Below, in pieces: positions 20,466 through 30,113 of a DNA stretch of 64,000 bases. Every line of letters starts with the position of its first letter. Position 1 is the first letter of the stretch. The translations under genes were made by a program, and so were the position numbers. This stretch comes from Symbiodinium natans (Eukaryota; Sar; Dinophyceae; Suessiales; Symbiodiniaceae): assembly GCA_905221605.1 (NCBI GenBank), contig CAJNDS010001180.1, positions 124,001-188,000 on the forward strand. Direction: 5' to 3'. The notes below the pieces were generated by a model that worked only from the letters and a program-made list of their open reading frames with translations, searched no databases and had not been told where the DNA came from.

Positions 20466-20823
20466 ATGGCAACCGACCGTCAAACCACAGGCCTGAAAAA
20501 GATGCATCGCCAGCAGGCCGCGGCAGCTCTGGAATCTCTATTGAGTTGTACGGGTTTTGGGTTTTTAGGGTTTTGGGTTTTCAGGGTTTATAGGGTTTAG
20601 GGGGCAGTGGGGGCTTTGCATGCAGCATGCGGTGAGCGGGGGCGGCTGAGCCAGTCTCGTGAGCGTGAGGGTCCCACGGTCCTTGGATGTTTCAGGCCTA
20701 AGTTTAGGGCTCCTTGCTAGAGCTGCTAGGCAGCTTGAAGCCGAAGGGCGCAATAAGGGGCACAAAACGGCAAGAGTTGAAGAGCTTCTTTTTCAAAGGA
20801 GCAAGTTGAGAGGTTCATCTTGA
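20466..20823 (+). CDS. Two-exon small gene with a heptamer-derived intron
   Basis: Exon 1 (20466-20553) starts MATDRQTTGLKKMHRQQAAA and ends SLLSCT plus one base. Exon 2 (20708-20823) completes the codon and reads LLARAARQLEAEGRNKGHKT, then ARVEELLFQRSKLRGSS and TGA. The intron (20554-20707) begins GTTTTGGGTTTTTAGGG and ends AAGTTTAG. Phases agree across the junction. The 67-residue product is basic and largely helical, with no recognised domain. Exon 1 may have upstream partners such as the exon at 20048. Removing the intron is needed because the frame is otherwise closed by the heptamer's TAG. Confidence 0.6.
20554..20707 (+). other. Intron with heptamer-type sequence at both ends
   Basis: GT donor inside decayed TTTAGGG units (20551-20603); acceptor TTTAG inside a single TTTAGGG at 20703-20709. 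Confidence 0.55.
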
Positions 20824-20978
20824 AGACTCGCATGCGGCCCAAGCATATATCAACCACCCAAGCATACTCTGTTGCATGATGGTGATGGATAGTGATGGTC
20901 TGTGCAGTCTGCACATGCGGATAGTTCATGTTATGTTCCGTTTCGCATGAATGCGTGATTCCTAGTCAAGCCCGACAG

Positions 20979-21098
20979 ATGCGGGTGGACAACTTCCTTG
21001 AAGACCTACTCTACGCCAGCTCCACAGAGACATTCATGGAGGGGTTGGGGTTCGGGCCCAACTGCCGTCAGCTCCTTGAGGGCGCGCTCATACGTGGG
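20979..21098 (+). CDS. Exon ending at a telomeric array
   Basis: After CCCGACAG the frame reads MRVDNFLEDLLYASSTETFM, then EGLGFGPNCRQLLEGALIRG, to a GTTTAGGG donor at 21099. It is acidic, amphipathic and very protein-like. Family unknown. Reading on would hit the heptamer TAG at once, so splicing or termination must occur at the array. Confidence 0.58.
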
Positions 21099-21157
21099 GT
21101 TTAGGGTTTAGGGTTGAGGGTTGAGGGTTTAGGGGTTTAGGGTTCAGGGTTTAGGGG
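21096..21157. repeat. Telomeric array, G strand
   Basis: About eight units, some TTGAGGG and TTTAGGGG. Confidence 0.95.
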
Positions 21158-21302
21158 GTCAAAGGGCTCAGCATCACAAGCTTAGTAGCCCAGTTGCACC
21201 CTTTACCCCCGTTTTGGGGGGGCTACCAAGCAAGGCGAAACAAGACGAACACCACTTCCCGACATGGGTGGGGCAGAGAAGGGGTGGAAACAAGCAAACC
21301 CG

Positions 21303-21356
<54 letters not shown>

Positions 21357-22334
21357 CCCCCCCCACCCCCCCCGCTCCCCCCCCTCCGTCTCGAGTCGAA
21401 AGCTAAGGCTTGCTTCTTGAGATTTTTTTAGGGGTTCAGGGTTTAGGGAACTAGACATGTTGGCAGGGGAAGGGGGGGGAGGGGTGGGGGGGGAGTTGGG
21501 GCGAGGTCGCCAAAACAGGATGTTGCAGCGCTCCGTACGCCGACCCCAAGAAGCGATGCCAAGAAGAGCCCACCTAAGGCTTCCAGGGGCCAGGCACAAT
21601 GTCCCAATGCAAAACAAAAAAGATTATAAAAAAAAAGCAGGGGGCTCGAAACCCTGCAAACCCTGAACCCCGAGTTGAAACCTGTGCCATGAACCGGAAC
21701 ACCTCAGCTTTCCTTACCCAAACCCTGAGCTTTGTATTCTGTCCCTTAATGGTCTGCTTTTGCCAGGGCTTGTCGAGCTTGAACAGCTTAGAGACATTCA
21801 AGCCGAAACCCGCGTAAGCCTGCATAAGCAAAACATGCAAAAGTGTGGTGCGCAACCTGAGCTCGAGTAAGCAAATCCTGGTTGGAAAGAACATCCCGCC
21901 CTCCAACCCTTTTTGCAGGCCACGTGTGTGCCACAGGCCGCTGCAAGTAAGCTCAAGAACACCTTTTTCGCTTTTGTTCGCCGCTCACTGGTCTTATCGA
22001 AGTGGAGCCCATCACCACCCGTAAACCTGCTGAACTCTGCCCAGGTTTGCTGTGAGAGCTTCTTTTGTCACGAGGCTCGGGGGGGGGGGGTTGGGGGGAG
22101 CGTGTTTAGGCCAAGTCGCTTCTTCAGCTTCTTCCCAGTTGAGCTAATCGCCAGGAGGCAGTGTCCAGGATCCACCCCAGTATGAAGTTTAAGTAGTTGG
22201 ACCACAGGGGGAGGAGGGGAGGGGGGGAGAGGGGGGGGGGGGAGGAGGAGGGGAGGGGGAGGAGGGGGAGGGGGGATGGGGGGGGGGGAGGAGGGGGAGG
22301 GGGAGGGGGAGGGGGAGGGTCATTCATATTGCGC
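21158..22334. other. Low-complexity region without a supported gene
   Basis: A pure C run of about 55 bases (21302-21356) with C-rich flanks to about 21385, GGGGA-rich runs at 21465-21500 and 22205-22320, and short frames on both strands (for example minus 21574-21906, plus 21913-22185). None is reliable. Confidence 0.5.
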
Positions 22335-22568
22335 CTATGCCCAAAACGCTGGCATTACAGCGTTTTCATCTCACTGCGCAAGGATGTGGAACAAGACACA
22401 TTGTCGCAAGCGTCCATGCCTTTGGTGACCATGCCCAAAACACTGGCATTTACAGCGTTTTCATCACGCTGTACAACATACTGCGCAAGGATGTAGAACA
22501 AGACACGCTGTCGCAAGCGCCCATGCTTTTGGCGACCATGCCCGAAACACTGGTATTTACAGCGTTTT
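22335..22568 (+). repeat. ~100-bp tandem repeat, possibly coding
   Basis: Two full units of roughly 98 and 107 bp and a partial third, each starting GCCCAAAAC or GCCCGAAAC. The peptide LRKDVEQDTLSQA is found in unit 1 in one frame and in unit 2 in another, because the unit length is not a multiple of three. Differences between copies are a mix of silent and replacement changes. The second-unit frame ends DSEFSDLLKENFKVLDLFTL and TGA at 22645. Confidence 0.7.
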
Positions 22569-23181
22569 GCGATTCTGAGTTTAGCGACCTGCTGAAAGAA
22601 AACTTTAAGGTTCTTGATCTTTTCACACTCACACATGAGTCATGAACCACATAAGTATGAATCCTGTTCGATTTCCGAAGTAGTTTACGCCAGTTTTTTC
22701 CCTCTTGTTTAAGGCGTTTTCTTGGGAGCCGAATGACGAGTACATTGCAAAAACCAATACGCCGTGCACTTGCCCTCAATCTGCAAATGTGTCTGAAACA
22801 CCACGGCCGCGTACGCGCCGTGGACCAAGTAGCTACTACTACTTCTATGCCTCGTGGTGCTGCGGCATTGGGGCAGCTCATCGTGACATGTGAAGGCTGA
22901 ACTTGAGAGATGCTCTTGCCGTGACGATCTGTTCTGCATGCTTCCATTGCTGCGTGTGGATTAGATGAGTTTGGAGATGTCATAGGGTGCCTGCAGGTCT
23001 GATCCCGGAAACCCATGCTGCACTGGCTACGGCTCAAGCTCTGGCTCACGGTGCAGTTGCTATGGCTCCTATGGCACATATTCAACAAGGCGACCCAAAC
23101 AGCTATAGGCTACGACACGAAAAGACACTAGTTCAGCACCTCAGCTGTTTATCTCGGCTAGTGCTCGATGTTGAAGTAGCC

Positions 23182-26100
23182 ATGGGGCAGGAGATCAGCT
23201 GTTGCACCCAGAACTGCAAAAAGCAGAACTGCAAGCACTGCAAGCACTGCAAGCACTGCAAGGCTGCAGTTGTCGAGAAAGAGCCAGATGCACCGATCGT
23301 CGTGTTCGAGGAGAATGCAGTGCCGGAGGATGTTGACCTTGACTTCCTCATGCCGCAAGATCTCATGCTTGATCGGGCCAAGGGCAATTCCATGCGTGAC
23401 GAGCAATCGACGAAGTCGACTGCACACGAATTCCTCGCAGAAGGCCTTCCAGCTCTGGGGCATACAGTGATACCAGTTGCACCGAGACAGCTGCCGACGA
23501 CACCGGATATCACACCGTGTGCGTCAAGGCAGCTGCCACGGTCGCTGTCGTCAGATCTCACCCCAACTGCATCAAGGCAGCTGCCACGCACGCTGACGCC
23601 TGACGCGTCCTTGTCAAGACAGTGCTCGAGTTCATTCTCTCGCACACTGACGCCGGAGGTGTCGAAGCAGCTCATGCGCCAGGATAGCAAGAATTTGCGA
23701 GGCAACGCCATCGGGTACTTCGAGGTAGACACCGAGATTGTGCGGGGCATCTCGCTGCGACAGACACTTCGAGAGGTCAGGGCTGTGTGGCTCCGACCTC
23801 CGGCCACCATGCAAGAAGAGGAGAGAGCCGCACTCTATACGAGGTCCCGTCCGGTGCAGCACTTCGACCTCTTCCTGTCGCATACATGGCGCACGCCAGG
23901 GAAGTGGAAGGCATTCGCCCTGCTCTTCCGAACAGGCTGGCCCATCATGCTGCTCGGCAACGCAGTGTCAGTGTGCCTGGCATTTTGCTTGTGTGCGACT
24001 CGTGTGCTCCCCATGCCCTTCGACTACGCGCCACCACTCGTGAACTTCAGCAGCACCAGCAAGCTTGGGTGCTGGCTAATCTGCTTGAGCATGGCCGGCT
24101 CCCTCAGCGGCCTCTTACTTTCCCCGTTCTTGCCCTCGAGTTTCGGGAGCTCATGCTTTCTGGACGTTGTAAGCGTGCACCAGTCGGATCAGCAGCTGAA
24201 CGAAAGGGGCATTTATGGAATCGGGGGATTCTTGGCCGTGTCCCGCGAGATGCAGGTATTGTGGTCGAGGCTGCTCCTCCCCATTTGGGGGGAAGTTCTG
24301 GCTCTCGATTTTGAAAGGGGCTTCTTGTGACTGATTGTCGAACTAGAGCAAGATGCATGCATTCAATGCAAAGCAAGCTCAGCACCAGGACGTTCGTCAC
24401 ATTACATGACCCAAGGATATGTCGAGCTTTCGGCTGAGATCAGCGTACTGGTAGATACTGTAGGAGTTGCTGCTGATCGTGACAGAGAAACCCTTGCACA
24501 TGCCCTTATGAGGCGCAGCCCAAACTCGACATCCATACGACGAACGCGCAGCGTGCAATGTTCAAGTAGGTCACCAGCAGCGTGAGTCAGGGTGAGCGGC
24601 CGTGTTGACCATCTCACATAACAAGTCCCCTTGCCACTAGAACGTAGTATCATATTTCCCACCACCAATAACAGCGGCAACAACAACAGGAATGACAACC
24701 AAACAAACAACCAAGCGGACAGGCACAACAAACAAGCAAACAAACAACAGACAAGCAAACAAACCAACAAACAAACAAAGACAAAAACTGAAACAAAAAC
24801 AAACAAGCAAACAAGCAACCAAAAACAACCAAAAGCAACAAGCAAGCAAACAGACAAACCTGCAAACATGCAACCATGCAAACATGCAAACCAACAAACC
24901 AACCATCTAGCAACAACCAACAGAACAAGCACAACGACCACAGCGTTGCCACCCGAATGGGCGTAGGTCACGGCATCCTAAAGCACGCGCGCGCACTCAC
25001 GCACGCACTCACGCAGGCCGTACCTTTCACGCGTTTGTAGCTCACCTTGGTGCAAGCTGGCGTTGTTTATCAATCCTACAATCCTACTGCAGGCCGTACC
25101 TTTCACGCCTTTGGTGTGTTTTCGAGCTTGCCGCATACCGCACAGCCAACCCCGACGGCAAGATCACCCTGGCGCCGCTTTACGTTGAGCAGATTCTTGC
25201 CGTACTCCTCATCTGCGCTTATGTCATGGCCATGACCTTTGTGCTTTCTCGGGCCTTGCTTGAGGAAAGGCTTCGCCTGGTCGCCTACGCGGCAGCTGCA
25301 GTGCCGACCCTGATTGCCGTGCACATGCTCCGCAGGTTCTTTCAAGACAGACAACAGCTGATGATCGACTTACAAAGTTTCGATTTGGACTCCGTGGGGT
25401 GTCAGAACGACTTTGACCGCGAGTTCATCCACAAAGCTATCCTTGAGTGGTATGGAAGTAAGGATTGCTTCAAGGACTTTGTGCAAGGCCCCTTGCGCAA
25501 AGAGCTTGTCGGGAAAGGTTGCAAGATTCACCTGTCGGGGCCTTACCTGGCCCTGCTCGTGGGTGTCGCCATGACGCCCGGTTTCTTACTTCGCCTTGAG
25601 AGTTGAACTTTAGGCTTTTGGGGTTTCCTTTTTTTACTTGTTTTCGTAGGAATGCTAAAGTTTAACCTTTTCTTCCTCTTGGTTGTTGGGGAAGTAAGGT
25701 TTGGAGTTCACACTGGCGATCTACTGCGGGGACGCCCCGCCGCTGTCCATGCTCGCCAACGTCGTGGCGGGAGTCTTGGGCTTCTCGGTGCTGTGGACCA
25801 TCTTTTCTGCACGAGTGCTCCTCTACTTCTGCAACGTGGCTGCCAAACCCATCGCTCCGGAATTCGACTGCCTGCAGAGCCTTGGTGGCCCAGTGGGTGC
25901 CCATTTTCCCTTTCCTTGCTTCAGGGCACCCTCATAAAGCAACCAACTCCACAACAAGGGGGTCTTCCCCTCTTGTTGTATGGTTACTGGGCTACCCAGG
26001 ACCATTCTGGTCTTCACATTATAAAGTAACCAACCCAAAAACCAGGGGTGCCCCCTTATTGTAACCCTAAACCCTAAACCCTACACCCTAAACCCTAAAC

Positions 26101-26634
26101 CCTAAACCCTGTAGTATGGTTCCCGGGCCACCAAGGACCATTCTGGTCTTCACCATCGTCGGCCCCGTTTGGAGCTCGGGCGCGGCCCTGGCGACCACGG
26201 CGCAGATGCACTCCTTGGAGGACCCTAAACCCTAAACCCTAAACCCTAAACCCTAAACCCTAAACCCTGGTCTTGTTTGGTGTGCTTGGTGTGTAGGGTG
26301 GGGTTTGTGTTGGGGGCTTTGTGGTTTGGGGTGTGCGGTTCTGGGGTTGGGAGTTGTGGGGAGTTTGATGTGAGTTGTCCTGGGCTTGCGCTGCCGTGCC
26401 ATGTCTCACGCTTGCGCCCGATGTTCGCTCTTCGGAGATGGTGCTACAGAAACCCTAAACCCTAAACCCTAAGCCCCAAACCCCAAACCCTAAACCCTAA
26501 ACCCTATGCACAGCTTGCAGGCCTCCTTCGGCTGGCTTGGCTTCGCTGCCGTCTTACTGGCCTTGTCGTTCACCAGCCCGCGCCAGATTCTGCACTTGGG
26601 CTCCCGAAACAAAGTGCATCAAGAAAGCGGGCAG
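23182..26634 (+). CDS. Multi-pass membrane protein with a TIR-like domain split by two TM helices
   Basis: Five exons join in phase: 23182-24269, 25093-25580, 25699-25876, 26136-26220, 26521-26634 (651 codons so far; the 3' end is open, or stops 6 bp on at TAA). ATG 23182 was chosen because MGQEISCC is an N-myristoylation start followed by cysteines that could be palmitoylated. Next come a CKHC tandem (residues ~17-28) and RQLPR/LTP repeats (~100-165) with many Ser/Thr-Pro sites. FDLFLSHTW (228-236) resembles TIR box 1. Two hydrophobic helices (~253-276, ~295-318) follow, then FLDVVSVHQ (326-334), GGFLAVS and VLWSRPYLSRLWCVFELAAY. WCxxEL carries the glutamate (E374) that is catalytic in TIR NADases, and KITLAPLYVE fits the next strand. 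About six further hydrophobic segments follow. It is probably a membrane-anchored signalling or NAD-consuming protein; that function is inferred. Confidence 0.75.
24270..25092 (+). other. Intron 1 of the TIR-like gene (GC-AG)
   Basis: Starts GCTGCTCC after ...TCGAG and ends ACTGCAG; joining gives AG|G, an arginine codon, and restores the frame. It holds a CAAACAA-rich tract (24650-24950) and, at 25012-25046, a second near-copy of the acceptor plus exon 2 start (CAGGCCGTACCTTTCACGC). Confidence 0.75.
25877..26135 (+). other. Intron 3 of the TIR-like gene (GA-AG, inverted-repeat ends)
   Basis: The start GAGCCTTGGTGGCCC and end GGGCCACCAAG are inverse complements over 11-12 bp, as in described dinoflagellate introner elements. 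It contains a CCCTAAA array (26062-26110) and an extra copy of the exon 4 start near 25991-26017. Confidence 0.65.
26062..26110. repeat. Telomeric array in intron 3, C strand
   Basis: Seven units, one CCCTACA. Confidence 0.96.
26222..26269. repeat. Telomeric array at a splice donor, C strand
   Basis: Nearly seven perfect units starting at the second base of the intron. Confidence 0.96.
26451..26506. repeat. Telomeric array near a splice acceptor, C strand
   Basis: Eight units with AAGCCCC variants, 14 bp before the acceptor AG. Confidence 0.95.
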
Positions 26635-27365
26635 GTGTAAGTTTGCTGGTTTTTTTATGCTGAGATCGGCGGTTCGCTGGATGCATAAGGGCGGGCGTCT
26701 GTTGCGTGCCAGCCTTCGACAGGACAGCCAGTGAGGAGCACTTTTTGCTCGAACGTCAGCTTATCTAGCCTCCAAAGAGTAAAAACTTTGAGTGATGAAG
26801 CCCCTGAAGCATAAACCCAAAAAAAAAAACAAGTAATCTCTGCGTGTGCTGGGCCAAGGCAGTTCTGGAAGTGCTGTAATGGCGGGGGGCCCAACCCTGC
26901 CCAAGCATGCTGAAAAGTGTCCTCGCCAGGAGGTGTCGGCTGCACCCTCACCATCCTTCATCACCCTTCATCCCAACAGTGTAGGAATATAATATATATA
27001 TATATATCTCTATCTGTATATATATAAATGTGTATGGTCACCCCCCCCCCCCCCCCCATGATCCACACCTATGGTTTTCCTGTCTTCGTCGTTGCCTGAT
27101 TTTCTGCTTTTTCCTCGGAAAAATTGCAGCAAAAACTGTACTGGAATACACAAGGCTCTTTTATATTATCCGCTATAAAAACACTAGTGGTTTTATGCGT
27201 ATTTTTGCTTCTGAAACGTGTGTCTTGCAGAACCCTCAATCCTAAAAGCCAAACCAATCGGCCATTTTTCAGAAGTAATCAGTTTTCTCACATGCCGGTG
27301 CCGATGGGCACGACACAGTGCCTCGCGCAGTCCAAAAAATTTGGTTCGGGGTTTTAGCCAAGCCG
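26635..27365. other. Downstream of the TIR-like gene, no exon recognised
   Basis: Contains a TA microsatellite (26990-27030) and a poly-C run (27040-27057). Further 3' exons of the membrane-protein gene might lie here or beyond, but none stands out. Confidence 0.4.
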
Positions 27366-27765
27366 CTTGACCCTAAACCCTAAACCTAAACCCTAAACCT
27401 AAACCCTAGACCTCAACTTAACACCAACCCTAAACACAAAACACCAAACCCTGAAACCTACACACTAAACCCTAAACACTGAACACTAAACCCTAAACCC
27501 GAAACAACAAATCCTGAACCTTAAACCAACCCCAAACCAAAAAACATGGGGTTTCAGTCCTGTAGGGGTTTTAAAACTTCATCAATTATAAGGTTTAGGG
27601 TTTTAGACATTATCCAAGTCGCTTAACCCTAAACCCAAAAAAGTAAACCCTAAACCTTTCAAACCAAAACCTAAACACTAGACCCTAAACACTAAACGCT
27701 GAACCCTAAACACTAAACCCTACAAACCCTAAACAATAAACACTAAACCGTAATCCCTAAACGTG
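27366..27765. repeat. Large decayed telomeric field, C strand (~400 bp)
   Basis: CCCTAAA units mixed with CCTAAA, AAACACT and ACACCAA variants. This is the most degenerate field in the window and therefore probably one of the oldest. Confidence 0.88.
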
Positions 27766-27789
27766 CATATGGAGAACATGGGCCCCGGA

Positions 27790-28202
27790 CTCCATATGGA
27801 GCACCCAGGCCCGGACTCCAGACTCCAGATTTCCAGAAAATATCTGGAGTACCGGGGCCCGGGACTCCAGACTCCAGATTTCCAGAAAAAATCTGGAGTC
27901 CCGGACTCCAGACTCCAGATTTCCAGAAAAAATCTGGAGTACCGGGGCCCCGGACTCCAGACTCCAGATTTCCAGAAAAAATCTGGAGTCCCGGACTCCA
28001 GACTCCAGATTTCCAGAAAAAATCTGGAGTACCGGGGCCCGGACTCCAGACTCCAGATTTCCAGAAACAATCTGGAGGACCCGGGCCCCAGACTCCAGAT
28101 TACAGACTCCAGAATCTGGAGTGCAGGGTTCTGGTACTCCAGATTTTTTCTGGAAATCTGGAGTCTGGAGGTACTCCAGATTTTTTCTGGAAGTCTGGAG
28201 TC
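27790..28202. repeat. Hairpin-rich tandem array
   Basis: About seven units built on CGGACTCCAGACTCCAGATT followed by TCCAGAAAAAATCTGGAGT, alternating about 41 and 48 bp with a CCGGGGCC spacer. Each unit contains the palindrome CCAGATTTCCAGAAAAAATCTGG or its variants. The last two units are inverted. Both strands stay open for over 200 codons, a side effect of the unit. Confidence 0.93.
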
Positions 28203-28889
28203 CCCCCCCCTCCCAAAACCAGCCTTCCCGAGGCCAAATGAGTGGATCATGGGGGGAAGGGGGGGGGGGGGGGGGGGGAGGGGGGCGAGCATATGTATAT
28301 ACATATATATATATATGTATTTCTTTTTTATCTGTATTATATTTGCATTTATTTGTTTAGATCTATGCACAATCAGCACTAGCCGTCATTAAACTATTAA
28401 ACCCCAGCACCAAAAAATGGAGATGGAGGGAAACCTGATGCCCCTTGATCAGTTTGTGCATGAGGTGATCCCTGTTGCATTTGCTTGAGACGATCCCAAT
28501 AACGAACCATTCTTTTCCGTCGAAGCACGTGGCAAAGCCACGTGCTTCAACTCCCCTCGGCCTGTTCCATTGGTCCTCCTAGACTCGCACTCACAACCCC
28601 CTTGATCCCTGTTCAGGGATCAGGGAGGCTGGCTTGATTGCTTGGCAGTGTAGCGACGGGTAGTGGATAGTTGTGGGAACATCGGGGCAATGGGGGCTTG
28701 GCCGAGTGCAAGGCATATGATTAACCGGCGTAACAACCGGGACTTGGATTTGCCCTTCTGTCTAGACTCTACAGGCTGAGATACAGCTTTCGGAACCCTT
28801 TCCAGTCTGGGTAAGGGGGTCAGCCGCACAGCAGGGAAAAGGAGAACACCCAGGCCCTAACGACCTACGGCCCCAACAACAACATCCAG
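28203..28889. other. No supported gene; hairpin at 28519-28551
   Basis: Poly-G run (28256-28280), AT microsatellite (28290-28320), then ordinary sequence with two strong small hairpins: GTCGAAGCACGTGGC-AAA-GCCACGTGCTTCAAC (28519-28551) and TTGATCCCTG-TT-CAGGGATCAG (about 28602-28623). Confidence 0.6.
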
Positions 28890-28944
28890 TAACCCTAAAC
28901 CCTAAACCCTAAACCCTAAACCCTAAACCCTAAACCTTAAACCA
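28890..28944. repeat. Telomeric array, C strand (~8 units)
   Basis: Perfect except for one CCTTAAA at the end. Confidence 0.96.
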
Positions 28945-29393
28945 TGACCATCTGAGCCTTGGCTGTGCGGCATCCTAATCTGGAGAGGTAGTTTGACCAT
29001 TTCCAAGACGACGGGAGCACTCGCTGAGCGAACGCTCTGAACAGCCCTAAACCCTGAACCCTAAACACTCGTGTTCCATGAGACTTCGACTTTCCTTTTA
29101 GCGCAAGCAAAGTTGAGAAAGGCCGGCTGCACGAGCAGGGTTTACACTTAAGTTAAGCCTGAGTGGAGAATATAAAGAAATCAGGAAGTTGTCGCATCCT
29201 TCACGCTCAAGGGTGCTGGGCCCAGTTCACTGCACGCGCCTAGCACACTGCCCAACAGCAGCAGCAGTAAGCGCATGAAGAAGAACAGTAAGAATACACA
29301 GAAGACAAACAGCTCGCAAGCAAGGAGCTCAGGATTTAGTGCCCTCAGGAGAGCCCCCCACCCCTCTCACCACATTTCTAAACCCTGCGCCAG

Positions 29394-29632
29394 GAGGAGA
29401 CTTGCCTCAAAGTGGTCAAGGGCGAGCGCTTGAAGCTCTACTACCAGGATCCCCTTGAGGCGCTCACTGGTAGGATTTAGAGTTTGGGTTTAGGGGTTAG
29501 GAGTTTAGGATTTAGGGTTCAGGGTTTAGGGCCAAGTTGAGCGACTGCTACCGGTCCATGGGTTTGAGACGCCTTGGCCCGGCCTCCGACATTGTCGAAA
29601 GACACACCGAGATTCTCGAAAACACGTTGAAG
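29394..29632 (+). CDS. Two exons separated by a telomeric-repeat intron
   Basis: Exon A (29394-29473) follows CTAAACCCTGCGCCAG and reads EETCLKVVKGERLKLYYQDP, then LEALTG. Exon B (29530-29632) reads AKLSDCYRSMGLRRLGPASD, then IVERHTEILENTLK to a GTTGG donor. Between them lie 56 bases made only of TTTAGGG-type units. With the junction GGTAG|GATTTAG...GGTTTAG|GGCC the two exons join in frame through an AGG codon. Without removal, the frame hits TAG within 4 codons. The protein is basic and mixed helix-like; the family is not recognised. Exact junction bases could slide by one unit, but phase supports this choice. Confidence 0.65.
29474..29529 (+). other. 56-bp intron consisting of telomeric-type repeat
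   Basis: GATTTAGAGTTTGGG ... GGGTTTAG: decayed TTTAGGG units from end to end, GA donor, AG acceptor. Confidence 0.6.
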
Positions 29633-29988
29633 GTTGGTTCGAAGTTAGCACCTACAAAGGGGCTTGTGTTTATAGATGTTTATAGGTTTTTCTGGAAAAA
29701 GCTCCAGAAAGCAGCCTCCCTCGGTGGCGCACGCCTTCGGTGGCTCAATCTCGGTCTTTTTCTTTGGGACCCTGGGGTTTCTCGAGGGGTGTCTAAGAGG
29801 TTTCAACGAGGTATTGTAGGGGAGTAGAGGAATTCAGATAAAGGGGGGAGGGGGCAGGGTCCCATGCAAAGCCCATGGCCACCTAACGGATTTGTGTCAG
29901 TGCGAATTAGAGGACAGCAGCACTTCAGATTCCCGTGCAAAAGCCGTGGGGCATTCCAAAGGACGTGCTCGCATCTTTTGGGTGCCAG

Positions 29989-30113
29989 GGTTTAGGGTTT
30001 AGGGTTGAGGGTCCTAAACCTCTGAGCCCCCTGCAGACGGACAACTTCGAGCACGCCGAAGGCTGAGGAGAAGGGGGCCGTGGGCAGATGCAAGACCCTA
30101 AACCCTAAACCCT
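29989..30113. repeat. G-strand and C-strand telomeric blocks 80 bp apart
   Basis: TTTAGGG x3 at 29989-30011 and CCCTAAA x3 at 30094-30113, in head-to-head polarity around a GC-rich spacer. Confidence 0.85.

Larger units (their letters stand above)
26221..26520 (+). other. Intron 4 of the TIR-like gene, telomeric arrays at both ends
   Basis: Begins GACCCTAAACCC immediately after the exon (array 26222-26269) and ends after a second array (26451-26506) with ATGCACAGCTTGCAG. The phase is exact: ...HSLE joins ASFGW. The donor dinucleotide is GA. Confidence 0.65.

Noticed and set aside
22987-23181. N-terminal extension of the TIR-like protein from a GTG
   Set aside because: No ATG at that start; the ATG at 23182 gives an N-myristoylation consensus (MGQEISCC).
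24631-24971. Asn/Thr/Lys/Gln-rich or Cys/Leu-rich proteins in intron 1
   Set aside because: Translation of a CAAACAA-rich tract lying within a well-phased intron.
27729-28392. Two overlapping ~210-codon proteins on opposite strands
   Set aside because: Both come from the 41/48-bp hairpin tandem and have no start or splice context.
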